The translations under genes and the position numbers were made by a program. The notes under the pieces were generated by a model, which did no database searches, was not told the origin of the DNA, and worked only from the letters and a program-made list of their open reading frames with translations. A stretch of DNA of 17,603 bases from Thermoleophilia bacterium (GTDB taxonomy: Bacteria > Actinomycetota > Thermoleophilia > Gaiellales > Gaiellaceae), in NCBI GenBank assembly GCA_025934335.1, contig JAICYG010000046.1, positions 1 to 17,603 of the forward strand, in the 5' to 3' direction. Of the stretch, positions 6,253-13,642 are shown in pieces (the first letter of the stretch is position 1; each line of letters begins with the position of its first letter).

Positions 6253-8278
6253 CGGCGAGCAGCTCCTCTGCTGCGTCGTGCCAGGGCCCGTCCTCGTCGC
6301 GCAGCCCGGCCGCCAGCTCTCGCGCCTGCTCGATCAGGTCGCGGTCGCGACGGAGCTTCGTGAAGCGGAGGTCGCTCCACCCCGACTGCCGCGTGCCGAG
6401 CAGCTGCCCCTCGCGCCGCAGCTCGAGGTCGACCTCCGCGAGCTCGAAACCGTCGGTCGTCCCGACGAGGGCGTCGAGCCTCGCGTCTGCTGTCTCGGTC
6501 AGGTCCTCGAAAGGACGCGAGATGAGCAGGCAGTAGCTCTGCTCTCCCCCGCGCCCGACGCGGCCGCGCAGCTGATGCAGCTGCGCGAGGCCGAACCGGT
6601 CGGCCTCCTGCACGATCATGATCGTCGCATTCGGCACGTCGACACCGACTTCGACCACCGTTGTCGCGACGAGGACGTCGAGCTCGTGCTCCTTGAACTG
6701 CCGCATCACCTCGCGCCGGTCGGCGGGCTTGAGCTTCCCGTGCAGGAGGCCGACGCGATAGCCGCGCAGCTCGCCGCGGCGCAGGCGCTCCGCCTCGGCC
6801 TGGGCGGCGCGTGCGAGCCGCGTCTCCGACTGCTCGATCAGCGGGCACACGACGTACGCCTGCCGGCCCGCGTCCAGGTGCACGCGCAGCCGCGTGTACG
6901 CGTCCGACGAGCGCTCGGCACCGACGCGTGCGGTGACGATCGGCTTGCGGTCGGCGGGCGGCTTCGCGATCTCGCTGACCGCGAGGTCGCCGTAGATCGT
7001 CAGCGCGAGCGTGCGCGGGATCGGCGTCGCGGTCATGTGCAGCACGTGCGCCGACCGGTTCTCGGCGAGCGCCTTCCGCTGCTCGACTCCGAAGCGGTGC
7101 TGCTCGTCGACCACCGCGACAGCCAGGTCGCGGAAGCGGACGTCCGGCTGGATCAGCGCGTGCGTGCCGACGACGACGGGCGCCTCGACGTCGCCCTTGA
7201 CCGCCCCCGTCAGCAGCGCGACCTCGACGCCGAGCGGCGCGCACAGCGACTCGACGGTGAGGAAGTGCTGTTCGGCGAGCGTCGCCGTCGGCGCCATCAG
7301 CGCTCCCTGCCGCCCACTCTCGACCGCGCGCAGGAGCGCGTACAGCGCCACGACCGTCTTGCCGGAGCCGACGTCGCCCTGGAGCAGCCGCTGCATCGGC
7401 GTCGTCTGGGCGAGGTCGAGGTCGATCTCGGTGATCGCGCGCTCCTGGTGCTCGGTGAGCGTGAACGGGAGCACCTCGCGGTAGCGCGCGATCAGCTCCC
7501 CCGGTTCGGCCAGCGACGGCGCCGTCGCATCCGTGGTGCGCAGGCGCACGACGACCAGCTGCAGGGCGAGCAGCTCGTCGAGCGCGAGCCGTCGCCTGCC
7601 TGCCTCCGCCTCGTCCTCGTCCGCCGGGAAGTGCAGTGCCGCGAGCGCGTCGGCATGCGTCGGCAACTCGAGCTCCGCGGGGAGCGGGTCGGGCAGGAAG
7701 CGCCCGTGGTCCGCAAGCGCGCGGCGGACGAGCTCGCGCAGGCGCGCGGAGGGGATCTGCTCGCTCGCCGGATAGACCGGCGCGAAGTCGGCCGTGCGCC
7801 GCGCCTCGCCGAGGTCGTAGCTCTTCACGTCGAAGCCGTAGCGCGACAGCTTCCCGCGCAGGCGAACGTGGGCGCCCGGCACGAGCTTCTCGACGAGCCA
7901 CGGCTGGTTGAAGAACTGCGCGGTGATCTGGCCGCCGCTCTCGTCGCGAACCGTGGCGTTCACGAGCGTGCGCCGGCCGCGTAGCGGCCGCGCACGCGCG
8001 CTCACTATTCGACCTTCGATCGCGACCTCGCCCTCGGCGAGACCGAGCTTCGCGATCGGCACCTGCTCGGCGGCCGACTCGTACCGGCGCGGTGCGTGGT
8101 CGAGCAGGTCGCGGACGCTCGAGATGCCGAACGTGCGCAGCCGCTTCGCGAGCGTCGGGCCGACACCGGGAAGCGACGACACGTCGAGGCGGTCGAGGTG
8201 CTGCGGCGGCGTCCAGCCGCGCGGCTTCGGCCAGTGGTGCTGGACCACGCCTGTGAACCCCGGGTGCATTCGGGTCAT
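6227..8278 (-). CDS. recG: ATP-dependent DNA helicase RecG
   Basis: RecG regresses stalled replication forks and branch-migrates Holliday junctions. With ATG 8278 it has 683 residues, normal for the family. A helix-hairpin-helix-like stretch LPGVGPTLAKRLRTFGI is followed by the wedge/OB domain, then Walker A GDVGSGKT (301-308), the RecG-typical DEQH box (391-394), TATPIPRTLAL, and helicase motif VI QLRGRVGRG (569-577). Two adjacent ATGs (8281 and 8278) compete; GGGTGGG at 8293-8287 is 8 nt from the second, which I prefer. The frame stays open to 8410 inside the TetR gene, but that part looks non-coding. The TetR stop is about 20 bp upstream, so readthrough from the regulator is likely. Confidence 0.95.
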   Translation of the reverse strand: MTRMHPGFTGVVQHHWPKPRGWTPPQHLDRLDVSSLPGVGPTLAKRLRTFGISSVRDLLDHAPRRYESAAEQVPIAKLGLAEGEVAIEGRIVSARARPLRGRRTLVNATVRDESGGQITAQFFNQPWLVEKLVPGAHVRLRGKLSRYGFDVKSYDLGEARRTADFAPVYPASEQIPSARLRELVRRALADHGRFLPDPLPAELELPTHADALAALHFPADEDEAEAGRRRLALDELLALQLVVVRLRTTDATAPSLAEPGELIARYREVLPFTLTEHQERAITEIDLDLAQTTPMQRLLQGDVGSGKTVVALYALLRAVESGRQGALMAPTATLAEQHFLTVESLCAPLGVEVALLTGAVKGDVEAPVVVGTHALIQPDVRFRDLAVAVVDEQHRFGVEQRKALAENRSAHVLHMTATPIPRTLALTIYGDLAVSEIAKPPADRKPIVTARVGAERSSDAYTRLRVHLDAGRQAYVVCPLIEQSETRLARAAQAEAERLRRGELRGYRVGLLHGKLKPADRREVMRQFKEHELDVLVATTVVEVGVDVPNATIMIVQEADRFGLAQLHQLRGRVGRGGEQSYCLLISRPFEDLTETADARLDALVGTTDGFELAEVDLELRREGQLLGTRQSGWSDLRFTKLRRDRDLIEQARELAAGLRDEDGPWHDAAEELLAGADHLGLA

Positions 8279-8297
8279 CATCGCCACCCACCCGAGC

Positions 8298-8963
8298 TTA
8301 GGACCCGGACCGGACGGACCGGACGACCGATGAGGATCGCCTCCCGGCGCGGTCGGAGCGTGCATGAGCCTCGAGACCGCCGAGCCCGTGCTCGAGCAGC
8401 GCGAACGCACGCTCGAGGTCGCCGCGCAGGCGGCGCACCGCCGCCGGCCCGTGCTTGCCGGCGAGCGACTGGGCCCGCGCGGTGCGGAAGAACTGACGGT
8501 GCACGCTGACGAGCAGGCCGGCCGCGACGCGTGCGTCGCGTGCGTCCACTCCCTCCTCGACGAGCGCCTCGGTGGCGGCGCGCGCGAACAGGGCCATCAC
8601 CTCCAGCTCCTTCGCCTGGAGCGCCGGCGAGTCCTCGATCACCCGCGCGAACGCTGCGAAGCCCGGGTTGCAGAGCCGCTCGCACTGGCTCAGCTGGAGC
8701 CGACGCAGCGCCGCGACGACGGACTCGCCCGCCGGCCGATCGCGGATCGCGGCGGCGAGCGCGCGTGCCCGTTCCGGGACCTCGTCGTAGAAGAGGTCCT
8801 CCTTCGTAGGGAAGTAGTTGAAGACCGTCTTCTCCGAGACGCCGGCCGCGGCCGCGACCTCAGCCACGGTCACGCGCTCGAACCCGCGCTCGGCGAAGAA
8901 ACGCATCGCGACGTCGGCGATCTGCTGGCGCGTCGCGAGCTTCTTCGTCTCCCGCAGGCCCAT
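8298..8963 (-). CDS. TetR-family transcriptional repressor
   Basis: A 221-residue regulator. The N-terminal DNA-binding domain is clear: ATRQQIADVAMRFFAERGFE, VTVAEVAAAAGVSEKTVFNY (32-50) with the HTH, then FPTKEDLFYDE. The rest is a variable helical ligand domain with no assignable ligand. ATG 8963 is chosen because family sequence starts there; the frame is open to 9068 but that part crosses the promoter of the transporter. An AAGGAGG on this strand is 16 nt away, too far to serve this ATG, while a TACACT hexamer ends 9 nt upstream, so the mRNA may be nearly leaderless. It is divergent from the MMPL transporter with 86 bp between starts, the usual arrangement for a repressor and its efflux target. 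recG follows about 20 bp downstream. Confidence 0.92.
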   Translation of the reverse strand: MGLRETKKLATRQQIADVAMRFFAERGFERVTVAEVAAAAGVSEKTVFNYFPTKEDLFYDEVPERARALAAAIRDRPAGESVVAALRRLQLSQCERLCNPGFAAFARVIEDSPALQAKELEVMALFARAATEALVEEGVDARDARVAAGLLVSVHRQFFRTARAQSLAGKHGPAAVRRLRGDLERAFALLEHGLGGLEAHARSDRAGRRSSSVVRSVRSGS

Positions 8964-8975
8964 GTTAAGCGGAGT

Positions 8976-9004
8976 GTAACCTCCTTCGTTACCGTCGCAG
9001 TAAT
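8976..9004. promoter_or_regulatory. Likely TetR operator region: three half-sites on a 12-bp spacing
   Basis: GTAAC (8976-8980), GTTAC (8988-8992) and GTAAT (9000-9004) follow one another with 7-bp spacers, forming two overlapping inverted repeats with a regular 12-bp step. The region lies between the divergent TetR and MMPL starts and overlaps the TACACT hexamer (8978-8973, minus strand) that may serve the TetR gene. Binding here would affect both genes. The assignment is inferred from symmetry and position. Confidence 0.5.
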
Positions 9005-9049
9005 CTTTTAGCCGCTGTAGATTCTTGAGAACCCACGGGAAGGAGCTCG

Positions 9050-11182
9050 ATGCTCGCTCGCCTCGCACACGTGATCGCCCGCCGCCGCTGGTACGTGATC
9101 GGCGCCTGGTTCGTCCTCACCGCCTTCGGCGCGTTCGCCGCCGGCCAGGTCAAGTGGTTCCAGAGCTTCTCGATTCCGGGCAAGTCCGCCTACGAGGCGA
9201 GCCAGCGCACGCTGAAGACGTTCGGTACCGGCGTGCGGCCCCCGAACGTCGTCGTGCTCCACACGAGCGGCGACGCGACGAAGAGCGAGGCGATCCGCGA
9301 GGCGATGGAACGCGCCGCGGCGGCGGTCCCCCACTCGCGGACGAGCTCGTGGTTCTCGACGCACGACCCGATGTACGTGTCGAAGGACCGGCACACGACG
9401 TTCCTCGAGGTCTATCCCCCGGGCCTTTCGACGTTCGACACGAAGAGCGGCGCCGAGGCGATGCGCGCCGCCGCGGCGCGCGGGCTGCCGAACGGCATCA
9501 CCGTGAACGTCACCGGGCACGACCCGCTCGAGGAGGCATCGACGACCGGCAGCGGCGACGGCCCGAGCATCCTCGTCGAGGCACTGGTCGGCGGCGCGGG
9601 CGCACTGATCATTCTCTTCTTCGTCTTCGGGACGTTGCCCGCCGTGCTGATGCCGATCGTCGTCGCGGTGGCGGCGATCCTGAACACGTTCACCCTCGTC
9701 TGGGGGCTGACGCACATCACCGACGTGTCGATCATCGTCCAGTTCCTGATCGCGCTCGTGGGGCTCGGCGTCGGCATCGACTACGCCCTGCTGATGATCT
9801 TCCGCTTCCGCGACGAGCTGCGCGAGGGCGCCGACGTCGAGTCGGCGCTGGTCGAGACGATGACGCACGCCGGCCGCTCGGTGATCGTGTCCGGCTCGAC
9901 CGTGGCGGTCGGGCTCCTGTCGATGATCGTGCTGCCGCTGCCGTTCATCCGCTCGATGGGGATCGGCGGCATGCTGATTCCCGCCGTCTCCGTGCTCGCG
10001 GCGATCACGCTCCTGCCCGCACTGCTTGCCGTGCTCGGCGAGCGCATCAACAGCGTGCGCCTGCTGCCGAAGCGGTTCGTCGACAGCGGCCATCCCGAGG
10101 ACGGCCTCTGGGGCAGGTGGGCACGGCTCGTGCTGCGACGGCCGATCGTCGTCGCCGCGGTCGGCCTCACCATTGTCGCCGTGCTCGCGGGCATCGGCAC
10201 GCAGCTCAACCCGAACGAGTCGCAGCTGAAGAACTTCCCCGGGTCGGGCACGGCCATCGACGGGCGGCAGATGCTCGCCGACGCCGGCATCTCACCGGGC
10301 GTGATGAAGCCGTTCGCGATCCTCGTCGAGCACGGAGGCGACGCGGGCGCGGTCGCCGCGAAGGTGCGGCAGGTGCCGGGCATCGTCGGCGCGACCGCGC
10401 CGGCCGGGTGGCGCCGCGGCCCCGACTCGATCGTCGAGGCGTTCCCGGCGATGGACGGCGCCGGCCCCGGCATCCAGGGCGTCGTCGACCGTGTCAACGC
10501 GTCGCTGAAGGGCACGAGCGGCACGCTCGGCGGCGTCCCGGCCGTCGACCGCGACTTCATCCACGCGGTCTACGGCAACTTCCCCTACGTGCTGGCGTTC
10601 GTCGTGATCCTGACGCTGATCCTGCTCGCCCGCGCGTTCAGGTCGATCGTGCTGCCGATCAAGGCGGCGATCCTCAACCTGATCTCGCTGGCCGCCGCGT
10701 TCGGGATCATCGTCTTCATCTTCCAGCAGGGGCACGGCTCCGGGCTCTGGAACATCACGGCCACGCAGGCGATCACCGCCTGGATCCCGCTGATGATCTT
10801 CGCGTTCCTGTTCGGCCTCTCGATGGACTACGAGGTCTTCATGCTGACGCGCATGCGGGAGGCGTACGACGAGACGGGGTCGACGGAGAAGGCGATCGAG
10901 CTCGGGCTCGCGCGCACCGGCAAGCTCGTGACGAGCGCGGCGCTGATCCTGATGTTCGCGTTCCTCGTGCTCTCGTCGAGCCCCGGCTTCGAGATCAAGG
11001 AGTTCGCGATCGGGCTTGCGGCGGGGATCATCTTCGACGCGACGGTGATCCGCGCGCTCCTCGTCCCCGCGCTGATGCGCCTGCTCGGACCCGCGAACTG
11101 GTGGATGCCGCACTGGACGCGCACGGCGCTCTTCCTGCCGAAGGAGGAGCGTCCGAGCAAGCCCGCGACCGAGGGCGCCTAG
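9050..11182 (+). CDS. MMPL/RND-family membrane transporter
   Basis: A 710-residue inner-membrane protein of the MMPL (actinobacterial RND) family, which export lipids, siderophores or drugs using the proton gradient. TM1 lies at about 13-32 after a basic N-terminus. A soluble loop follows to about 180, then a block of five TM helices containing GVGIDYALL (D244, Y245). A second soluble loop (about 385-510) and a second five-helix block containing FGLSMDYEVFMLTR (D593, Y594) complete the internal duplication. Both Asp-Tyr pairs expected for proton relay are present. GGGAAGGAG at 9037-9045 precedes ATG 9050. The C-terminus is short and lacks the large cytoplasmic tail of MmpL3-type proteins. The divergent TetR gene is the likely regulator. 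The stop is 6 bp from that of the convergent DUF899 gene. Substrate unknown. Confidence 0.93.
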   Translation: MLARLAHVIARRRWYVIGAWFVLTAFGAFAAGQVKWFQSFSIPGKSAYEASQRTLKTFGTGVRPPNVVVLHTSGDATKSEAIREAMERAAAAVPHSRTSSWFSTHDPMYVSKDRHTTFLEVYPPGLSTFDTKSGAEAMRAAAARGLPNGITVNVTGHDPLEEASTTGSGDGPSILVEALVGGAGALIILFFVFGTLPAVLMPIVVAVAAILNTFTLVWGLTHITDVSIIVQFLIALVGLGVGIDYALLMIFRFRDELREGADVESALVETMTHAGRSVIVSGSTVAVGLLSMIVLPLPFIRSMGIGGMLIPAVSVLAAITLLPALLAVLGERINSVRLLPKRFVDSGHPEDGLWGRWARLVLRRPIVVAAVGLTIVAVLAGIGTQLNPNESQLKNFPGSGTAIDGRQMLADAGISPGVMKPFAILVEHGGDAGAVAAKVRQVPGIVGATAPAGWRRGPDSIVEAFPAMDGAGPGIQGVVDRVNASLKGTSGTLGGVPAVDRDFIHAVYGNFPYVLAFVVILTLILLARAFRSIVLPIKAAILNLISLAAAFGIIVFIFQQGHGSGLWNITATQAITAWIPLMIFAFLFGLSMDYEVFMLTRMREAYDETGSTEKAIELGLARTGKLVTSAALILMFAFLVLSSSPGFEIKEFAIGLAAGIIFDATVIRALLVPALMRLLGPANWWMPHWTRTALFLPKEERPSKPATEGA

Positions 11183-11188
11183 AAGCCG

Positions 11189-11860
11189 CTAATAGAGAAA
11201 GCGGGGGTGCCAGTCGGAACCGCGGCCCTCGGGGATCACGTCGAGGACCTTCCAGATCGGCCACATGTAGTCGACGTGCCGCGGATGCTGGCTCTCGTCG
11301 CGCGGCGCGGATATCAGCTCGCTGCTCCAGCGGTGGCTGATCGTCCCGCCGCCGCCGCGCGTGAACACGTGCGCGACCGGCAACTGGCCCCCGTCGTCCG
11401 ACTCGGCGTTGTAGTCCCGATTGAAGGTCGAGCGAGCCGATGAGTAGAGCGGCGCGAAGCGCCAACCGCGCTCTTCCCCCCACGCCGCGAACGGCTCGAT
11501 CGGCGCCTTGGCGACAACCGCGACGTTCACGCGGTCGAGCAGATGCCGGAACGCGCCGTCCATGCCGTCGACGATCGACGTGCACGACGGGCAGGCGACC
11601 TCGAGCGGCAATCCCTGCTCGCCGGGGATGAACATGAAGTTGTAGAGATAGAGCGTGTCCTTGCCGTCCGCAAAGAGTTCGGAGAAGCGGACCGGGCCCG
11701 CCGTCCCGTCGAGCTCGTAGTCTTCCTTCAGCTCCCCACCGAGCGGCAGGGCACGACGCAGCTCGGCGACGGCCTCCTCCTGCCGGCGCAGCGCGATCTC
11801 CGCCCGCAGAAGCTCGGCGCGTGCCGTGCGGTACTCGCTCGACTCGTTCGGCCAGTTCAC
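11189..11860 (-). CDS. DUF899 family thioredoxin-like protein
   Basis: A 223-residue cytoplasmic protein of the DUF899 family. The N-terminal helix (ESSEYRTARAELLRAEIALR), then RRALPLGG, KEDYEL, YLYNFMF and CPSCTSIVDGMDG (C90, C93) are family hallmarks, the last being a thioredoxin-fold CxxC. The C-terminal RDESQHPRHVDYMWPIWKVLD segment is also typical. Function is unproven; a redox or detoxifying role is an inference. The start is GTG 11860, overlapping the stop of a 27-codon ORF in a GTGA; the frame is closed by the ArsR stop 25 codons upstream. No ribosome binding site fits, so translation probably depends on the upstream ORFs. Confidence 0.88.
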   Translation of the reverse strand: MNWPNESSEYRTARAELLRAEIALRRQEEAVAELRRALPLGGELKEDYELDGTAGPVRFSELFADGKDTLYLYNFMFIPGEQGLPLEVACPSCTSIVDGMDGAFRHLLDRVNVAVVAKAPIEPFAAWGEERGWRFAPLYSSARSTFNRDYNAESDDGGQLPVAHVFTRGGGGTISHRWSSELISAPRDESQHPRHVDYMWPIWKVLDVIPEGRGSDWHPRFLY

Positions 11861-11940
11861 GCAGCGGCCGCTTTTGCGAGCTCGGGAATGAAGCTGTCCG
11901 AGCCCTTGGAATGGGCCCCCTCCTTCGTCAGCTCACCCAT
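11857..11940 (-). CDS. Possible 27-residue coupled ORF between arsR and DUF899
   Basis: ATG 11940 overlaps the end of the ArsR gene by 8 nt, and its TGA overlaps the GTG start of the DUF899 gene in a GTGA. The predicted product begins MGELTKEGAHSKGSD and ends in ELAKAAAA. I recognise no family. It may be a real microprotein, a leader that couples translation of the two genes, or the remnant of a deleted gene. The exact fit at both ends supports translation but proves nothing about a stable product. Confidence 0.35.
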   Translation of the reverse strand: MGELTKEGAHSKGSDSFIPELAKAAAA

Positions 11941-12226
11941 GTTCGACCTCCCGTTTCAGCCGTTGCAGCTTGTCGCCCCAGAACCCGTCCAGAAAGGCGC
12001 GCACCTCTTCGAGCCCCTCGGGCCGCGCGCGGTAGTACCGGCGCGTGCCGTCGCGCCGCTCGCTGACGAGACCCGCGCGCTTCAGGACCCGCAGGTGCTG
12101 CGAGACCGCCGGCCACGTCACCGGCAGCTCCGCTGCGATCTCGCCCGCCGCGCGCTCCTCCGACCGGACGAGCGTCAGGATCCGGCGGCGGCCGGGATCG
12201 GCGAGAGCGCGCAGGGCTTCTTCCAC
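11933..12226 (-). CDS. ArsR-family winged-helix repressor
   Basis: A 97-residue protein with the compact ArsR/SmtB fold: LADPGRRRILTLV at the start, the HTH region AGEIAAELPVTWPAVSQHLRVLKRAGLV (27-54), and the wing ERRDGTRRYYRARPEGL. No cysteine is present, so it is not a classic metal sensor; it resembles the subgroup that accompanies SRPBCC, DUF899 and other small enzyme genes. The start is GTG 12226, 6 nt after a TAATAT hexamer, indicating leaderless transcription. The operator is probably in the AT-rich region at 12231-12256, so autoregulation is expected. A 27-codon ORF and DUF899 follow with overlaps. Confidence 0.93.
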   Translation of the reverse strand: MEEALRALADPGRRRILTLVRSEERAAGEIAAELPVTWPAVSQHLRVLKRAGLVSERRDGTRRYYRARPEGLEEVRAFLDGFWGDKLQRLKREVEHG

Positions 12227-12232
12227 GGCTCT

Positions 12233-12238
12233 ATATTA
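12233..12238 (-). promoter_or_regulatory. -10 element of the arsR operon (leaderless)
   Basis: TAATAT, one base from the TATAAT consensus type, ends exactly 6 nt before the ArsR GTG, placing the expected transcription start at the start codon. The surrounding 12231-12256 is strikingly AT-rich for this genome and holds TTAAT twice on the minus strand, a plausible operator overlapping the promoter. No clear -35 was found. Confidence 0.55.
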
Positions 12239-12270
12239 ACCTATCTCTAAATTAAGCGCGAACTACATCG

Positions 12271-12852
12271 TCAGCAGCGGGGAACGAGTACCCGGACCGT
12301 TCCTGCGTAGCGGCGGCGGCGGCCGATCGGCTGCACGCGAATGGTGAAGCAACCCGGCGCGTCGAGGAGGATCGAGAAGCCGTACTGGGTAATCAGCGGC
12401 CCCTTGCTCGTCGGATCATGACAGAGCGGGAAGCTGACGGTGCGCGTGCCGTCAGCGAGGGTCGCGCGTCCGTTCCCGAGCCGGGTCAGAAAACCGAGCG
12501 GCTTGGAGGCAACGTTCCCGTAGATCAGCGCGAGGCGACCGGTGCGATCGCCGACCGTGATCGTTACGCCTCGTGGAGCGCTCGTCAGGACGTTGAAGAA
12601 CGACGGCACCTGGTAGTAGGGGTGCGGTCTGTTCGCGCGGTACACATCGTCAGCGGGTGCAAGGTGATTGAAGACGACCGGCCCGAGGCGCAGCGCTTCG
12701 TCGGTCGGCGGCGGCGTCTGCGGCGGGGATTGATAGACGGAGTCGCCGCAGGATGCGCGGTAGGTTCGATCGCGGTTGCCGGCGGCGCCGGCAGACCAGG
12801 AAGCGACGAGCGTTGCCGCGAGGACCGAGCAGACGGCTGGGCCCAACCTCAT
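12271..12852 (-). CDS. Secreted protein of unknown function with four cysteines
   Basis: I do not recognise a family. The 193-residue product begins with a short basic start and a hydrophobic segment ending SWSAGAAG (about 1-25), a probable Sec signal peptide with cleavage near residue 24-26. The mature part is rich in beta-forming residues (GVTITVGDRTGRLALIYGN, GTRTVSFPLCHD, RYAGTVRVLVPRC) and has four cysteines, C35, C144, C168 and C193, the last being the final residue, suggesting two disulfides outside the membrane. ATG 12852 lies 6 nt after a TAGACT hexamer and has no ribosome binding site. It stands alone between the arsR unit and ogt. Confidence 0.75.
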   Translation of the reverse strand: MRLGPAVCSVLAATLVASWSAGAAGNRDRTYRASCGDSVYQSPPQTPPPTDEALRLGPVVFNHLAPADDVYRANRPHPYYQVPSFFNVLTSAPRGVTITVGDRTGRLALIYGNVASKPLGFLTRLGNGRATLADGTRTVSFPLCHDPTSKGPLITQYGFSILLDAPGCFTIRVQPIGRRRRYAGTVRVLVPRC

Positions 12853-12858
12853 GCCGCG

Positions 12859-12864
12859 AGTCTA
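12859..12864 (-). promoter_or_regulatory. Candidate leaderless -10 for the secreted protein
   Basis: TAGACT ends 6 nt before ATG 12852, with no Shine-Dalgarno sequence between. The same hexamer occurs upstream of rpmF and the SepIVA-like gene. Confidence 0.45.
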
Positions 12865-12880
12865 GAACGACGGTACGGCG

Positions 12881-13354
12881 TCAACCGAACGCGAGCAGCG
12901 CGCCTTCGTGCTCGAGCAGGAAGCGCTTCAGGTGCAGGCCGCCGCCGAAGCCGGTCAGCGACCCGTCCGCGCCAATCACCCGGTGGCACGGCAGGACGAG
13001 CGGAAGCGGGTTCTGGCCGTTCGCCGCGCCGACCGCGCGCGCTGCGTCAGGCCCGAGGCCGAGCCGGCGCGCCTGCTCGCCGTAGCTGACGGTCTGTCCG
13101 TAGGGAATCGTCGCGAGCGCGAGCCAGCAGCGTCGTTGGAACTCGGTGCCGCGGAGGTCGAGCGGCAGGTCGAACTCGAGCAGTTCGCCGGCGAAGTACG
13201 ACTCGAGTTGCGACGCGGCGGCGTCGAGAACGGCGCAGCTCTTCTCCGGCAGGCCGTTCGCGGACCAGAGCACGCGCTCGAGGCCCCGGTCGGACCCGGT
13301 GAGGCCCAGGATCCCGATCGGGGTATCGACGGCGCGGCTCGGCATCTCTTCCAT
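12881..13354 (-). CDS. ogt: Methylated-DNA--[protein]-cysteine S-methyltransferase
   Basis: This suicide repair protein moves methyl or alkyl groups from O6-guanine or O4-thymine to its own cysteine. The 157-residue version starting at ATG 13354 contains the DNA-binding FQRRCWLALATIPYGQTVSYGEQARRLG (72-99), the arginine finger region ARAVGAANGQNP, and the active-site motif PCHRVIG with C123. GAGGTG just upstream favours ATG 13354; ATG 13345 is also possible and an upstream ATG at 13402 adds a non-conserved prefix. There is no Ada N-terminal zinc domain, so it is the Ogt/Agt type. It is divergent from the small membrane peptide at 13498. Confidence 0.93.
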   Translation of the reverse strand: MEEMPSRAVDTPIGILGLTGSDRGLERVLWSANGLPEKSCAVLDAAASQLESYFAGELLEFDLPLDLRGTEFQRRCWLALATIPYGQTVSYGEQARRLGLGPDAARAVGAANGQNPLPLVLPCHRVIGADGSLTGFGGGLHLKRFLLEHEGALLAFG

Positions 13355-13497
13355 CTTCACCTCTGCAACGGCCGCTACGGCGGTGCTGTGAGAACCTCGC
13401 AACCCTCCTGACCGCCGTCATGGGCGCGTAACCCGTCGAGGGCTACCGCCGTTGAACCTGAGCCTGCGGTTTCCCACTCCTCGAAGGAGGTGAGCAC

Positions 13498-13563
13498 ATG
13501 TACATCGGTGGCGGAGTTCTCCTGCTGGTAATCATCATCCTGCTGCTCATCTTCCTCTTCTAA
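13498..13563 (+). CDS. 21-residue single-helix membrane peptide
   Basis: A very short gene with strong translation signals. AAGGAGGTGA at 13484-13493 is a near-perfect anti-Shine-Dalgarno match, with GGAGG 7 nt from ATG 13498, and TAA ends the frame at 13563. The product starts MYIGGG and continues with an unbroken run of L, I, V and F, enough for one membrane helix and almost nothing else. A perfect 13-bp hairpin follows 20 bp downstream. The ribosome site, stop and hairpin together argue for a real gene. It resembles in style small stress-linked membrane peptides annotated as hypothetical in many bacteria, but I cannot name it. Confidence 0.75.
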   Translation: MYIGGGVLLLVIIILLLIFLF

Positions 13564-13583
13564 GCGACAGGACGTCGAGATGC

Positions 13584-13615
13584 GACGAGTGGCCCCGTTT
13601 CAGGGGCCACTCGTC
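13584..13615. terminator. Perfect 13-bp hairpin between converging genes
   Basis: GACGAGTGGCCCC (13584-13596) and its exact reverse complement (13603-13615) flank the 6-nt loop GTTTCA. It lies between the 21-residue peptide gene and the convergent SRPBCC gene, so it could terminate both. There is no T-run on either side, as is common for terminators in GC-rich actinobacteria. Confidence 0.75.
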
Positions 13616-13642
13616 CGTCCGGGTCAGGCGGGACCGCGTCTT

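Noticed and set aside
6017..7984. Plus-strand frame of 655 codons over rsmD and recG
   Set aside because: Antisense shadow of recG; composition is R/A/E-rich with no domain.
7965..7995. GC-rich inverted repeat around the GCGGCCGC motif
   Set aside because: It lies inside the recG coding region and is expected at this base composition; not a terminator.
9008..10093. Minus-strand frame of 361 codons over the MMPL gene
   Set aside because: His/Asp/Arg-rich shadow of codons in a membrane protein; no motif.
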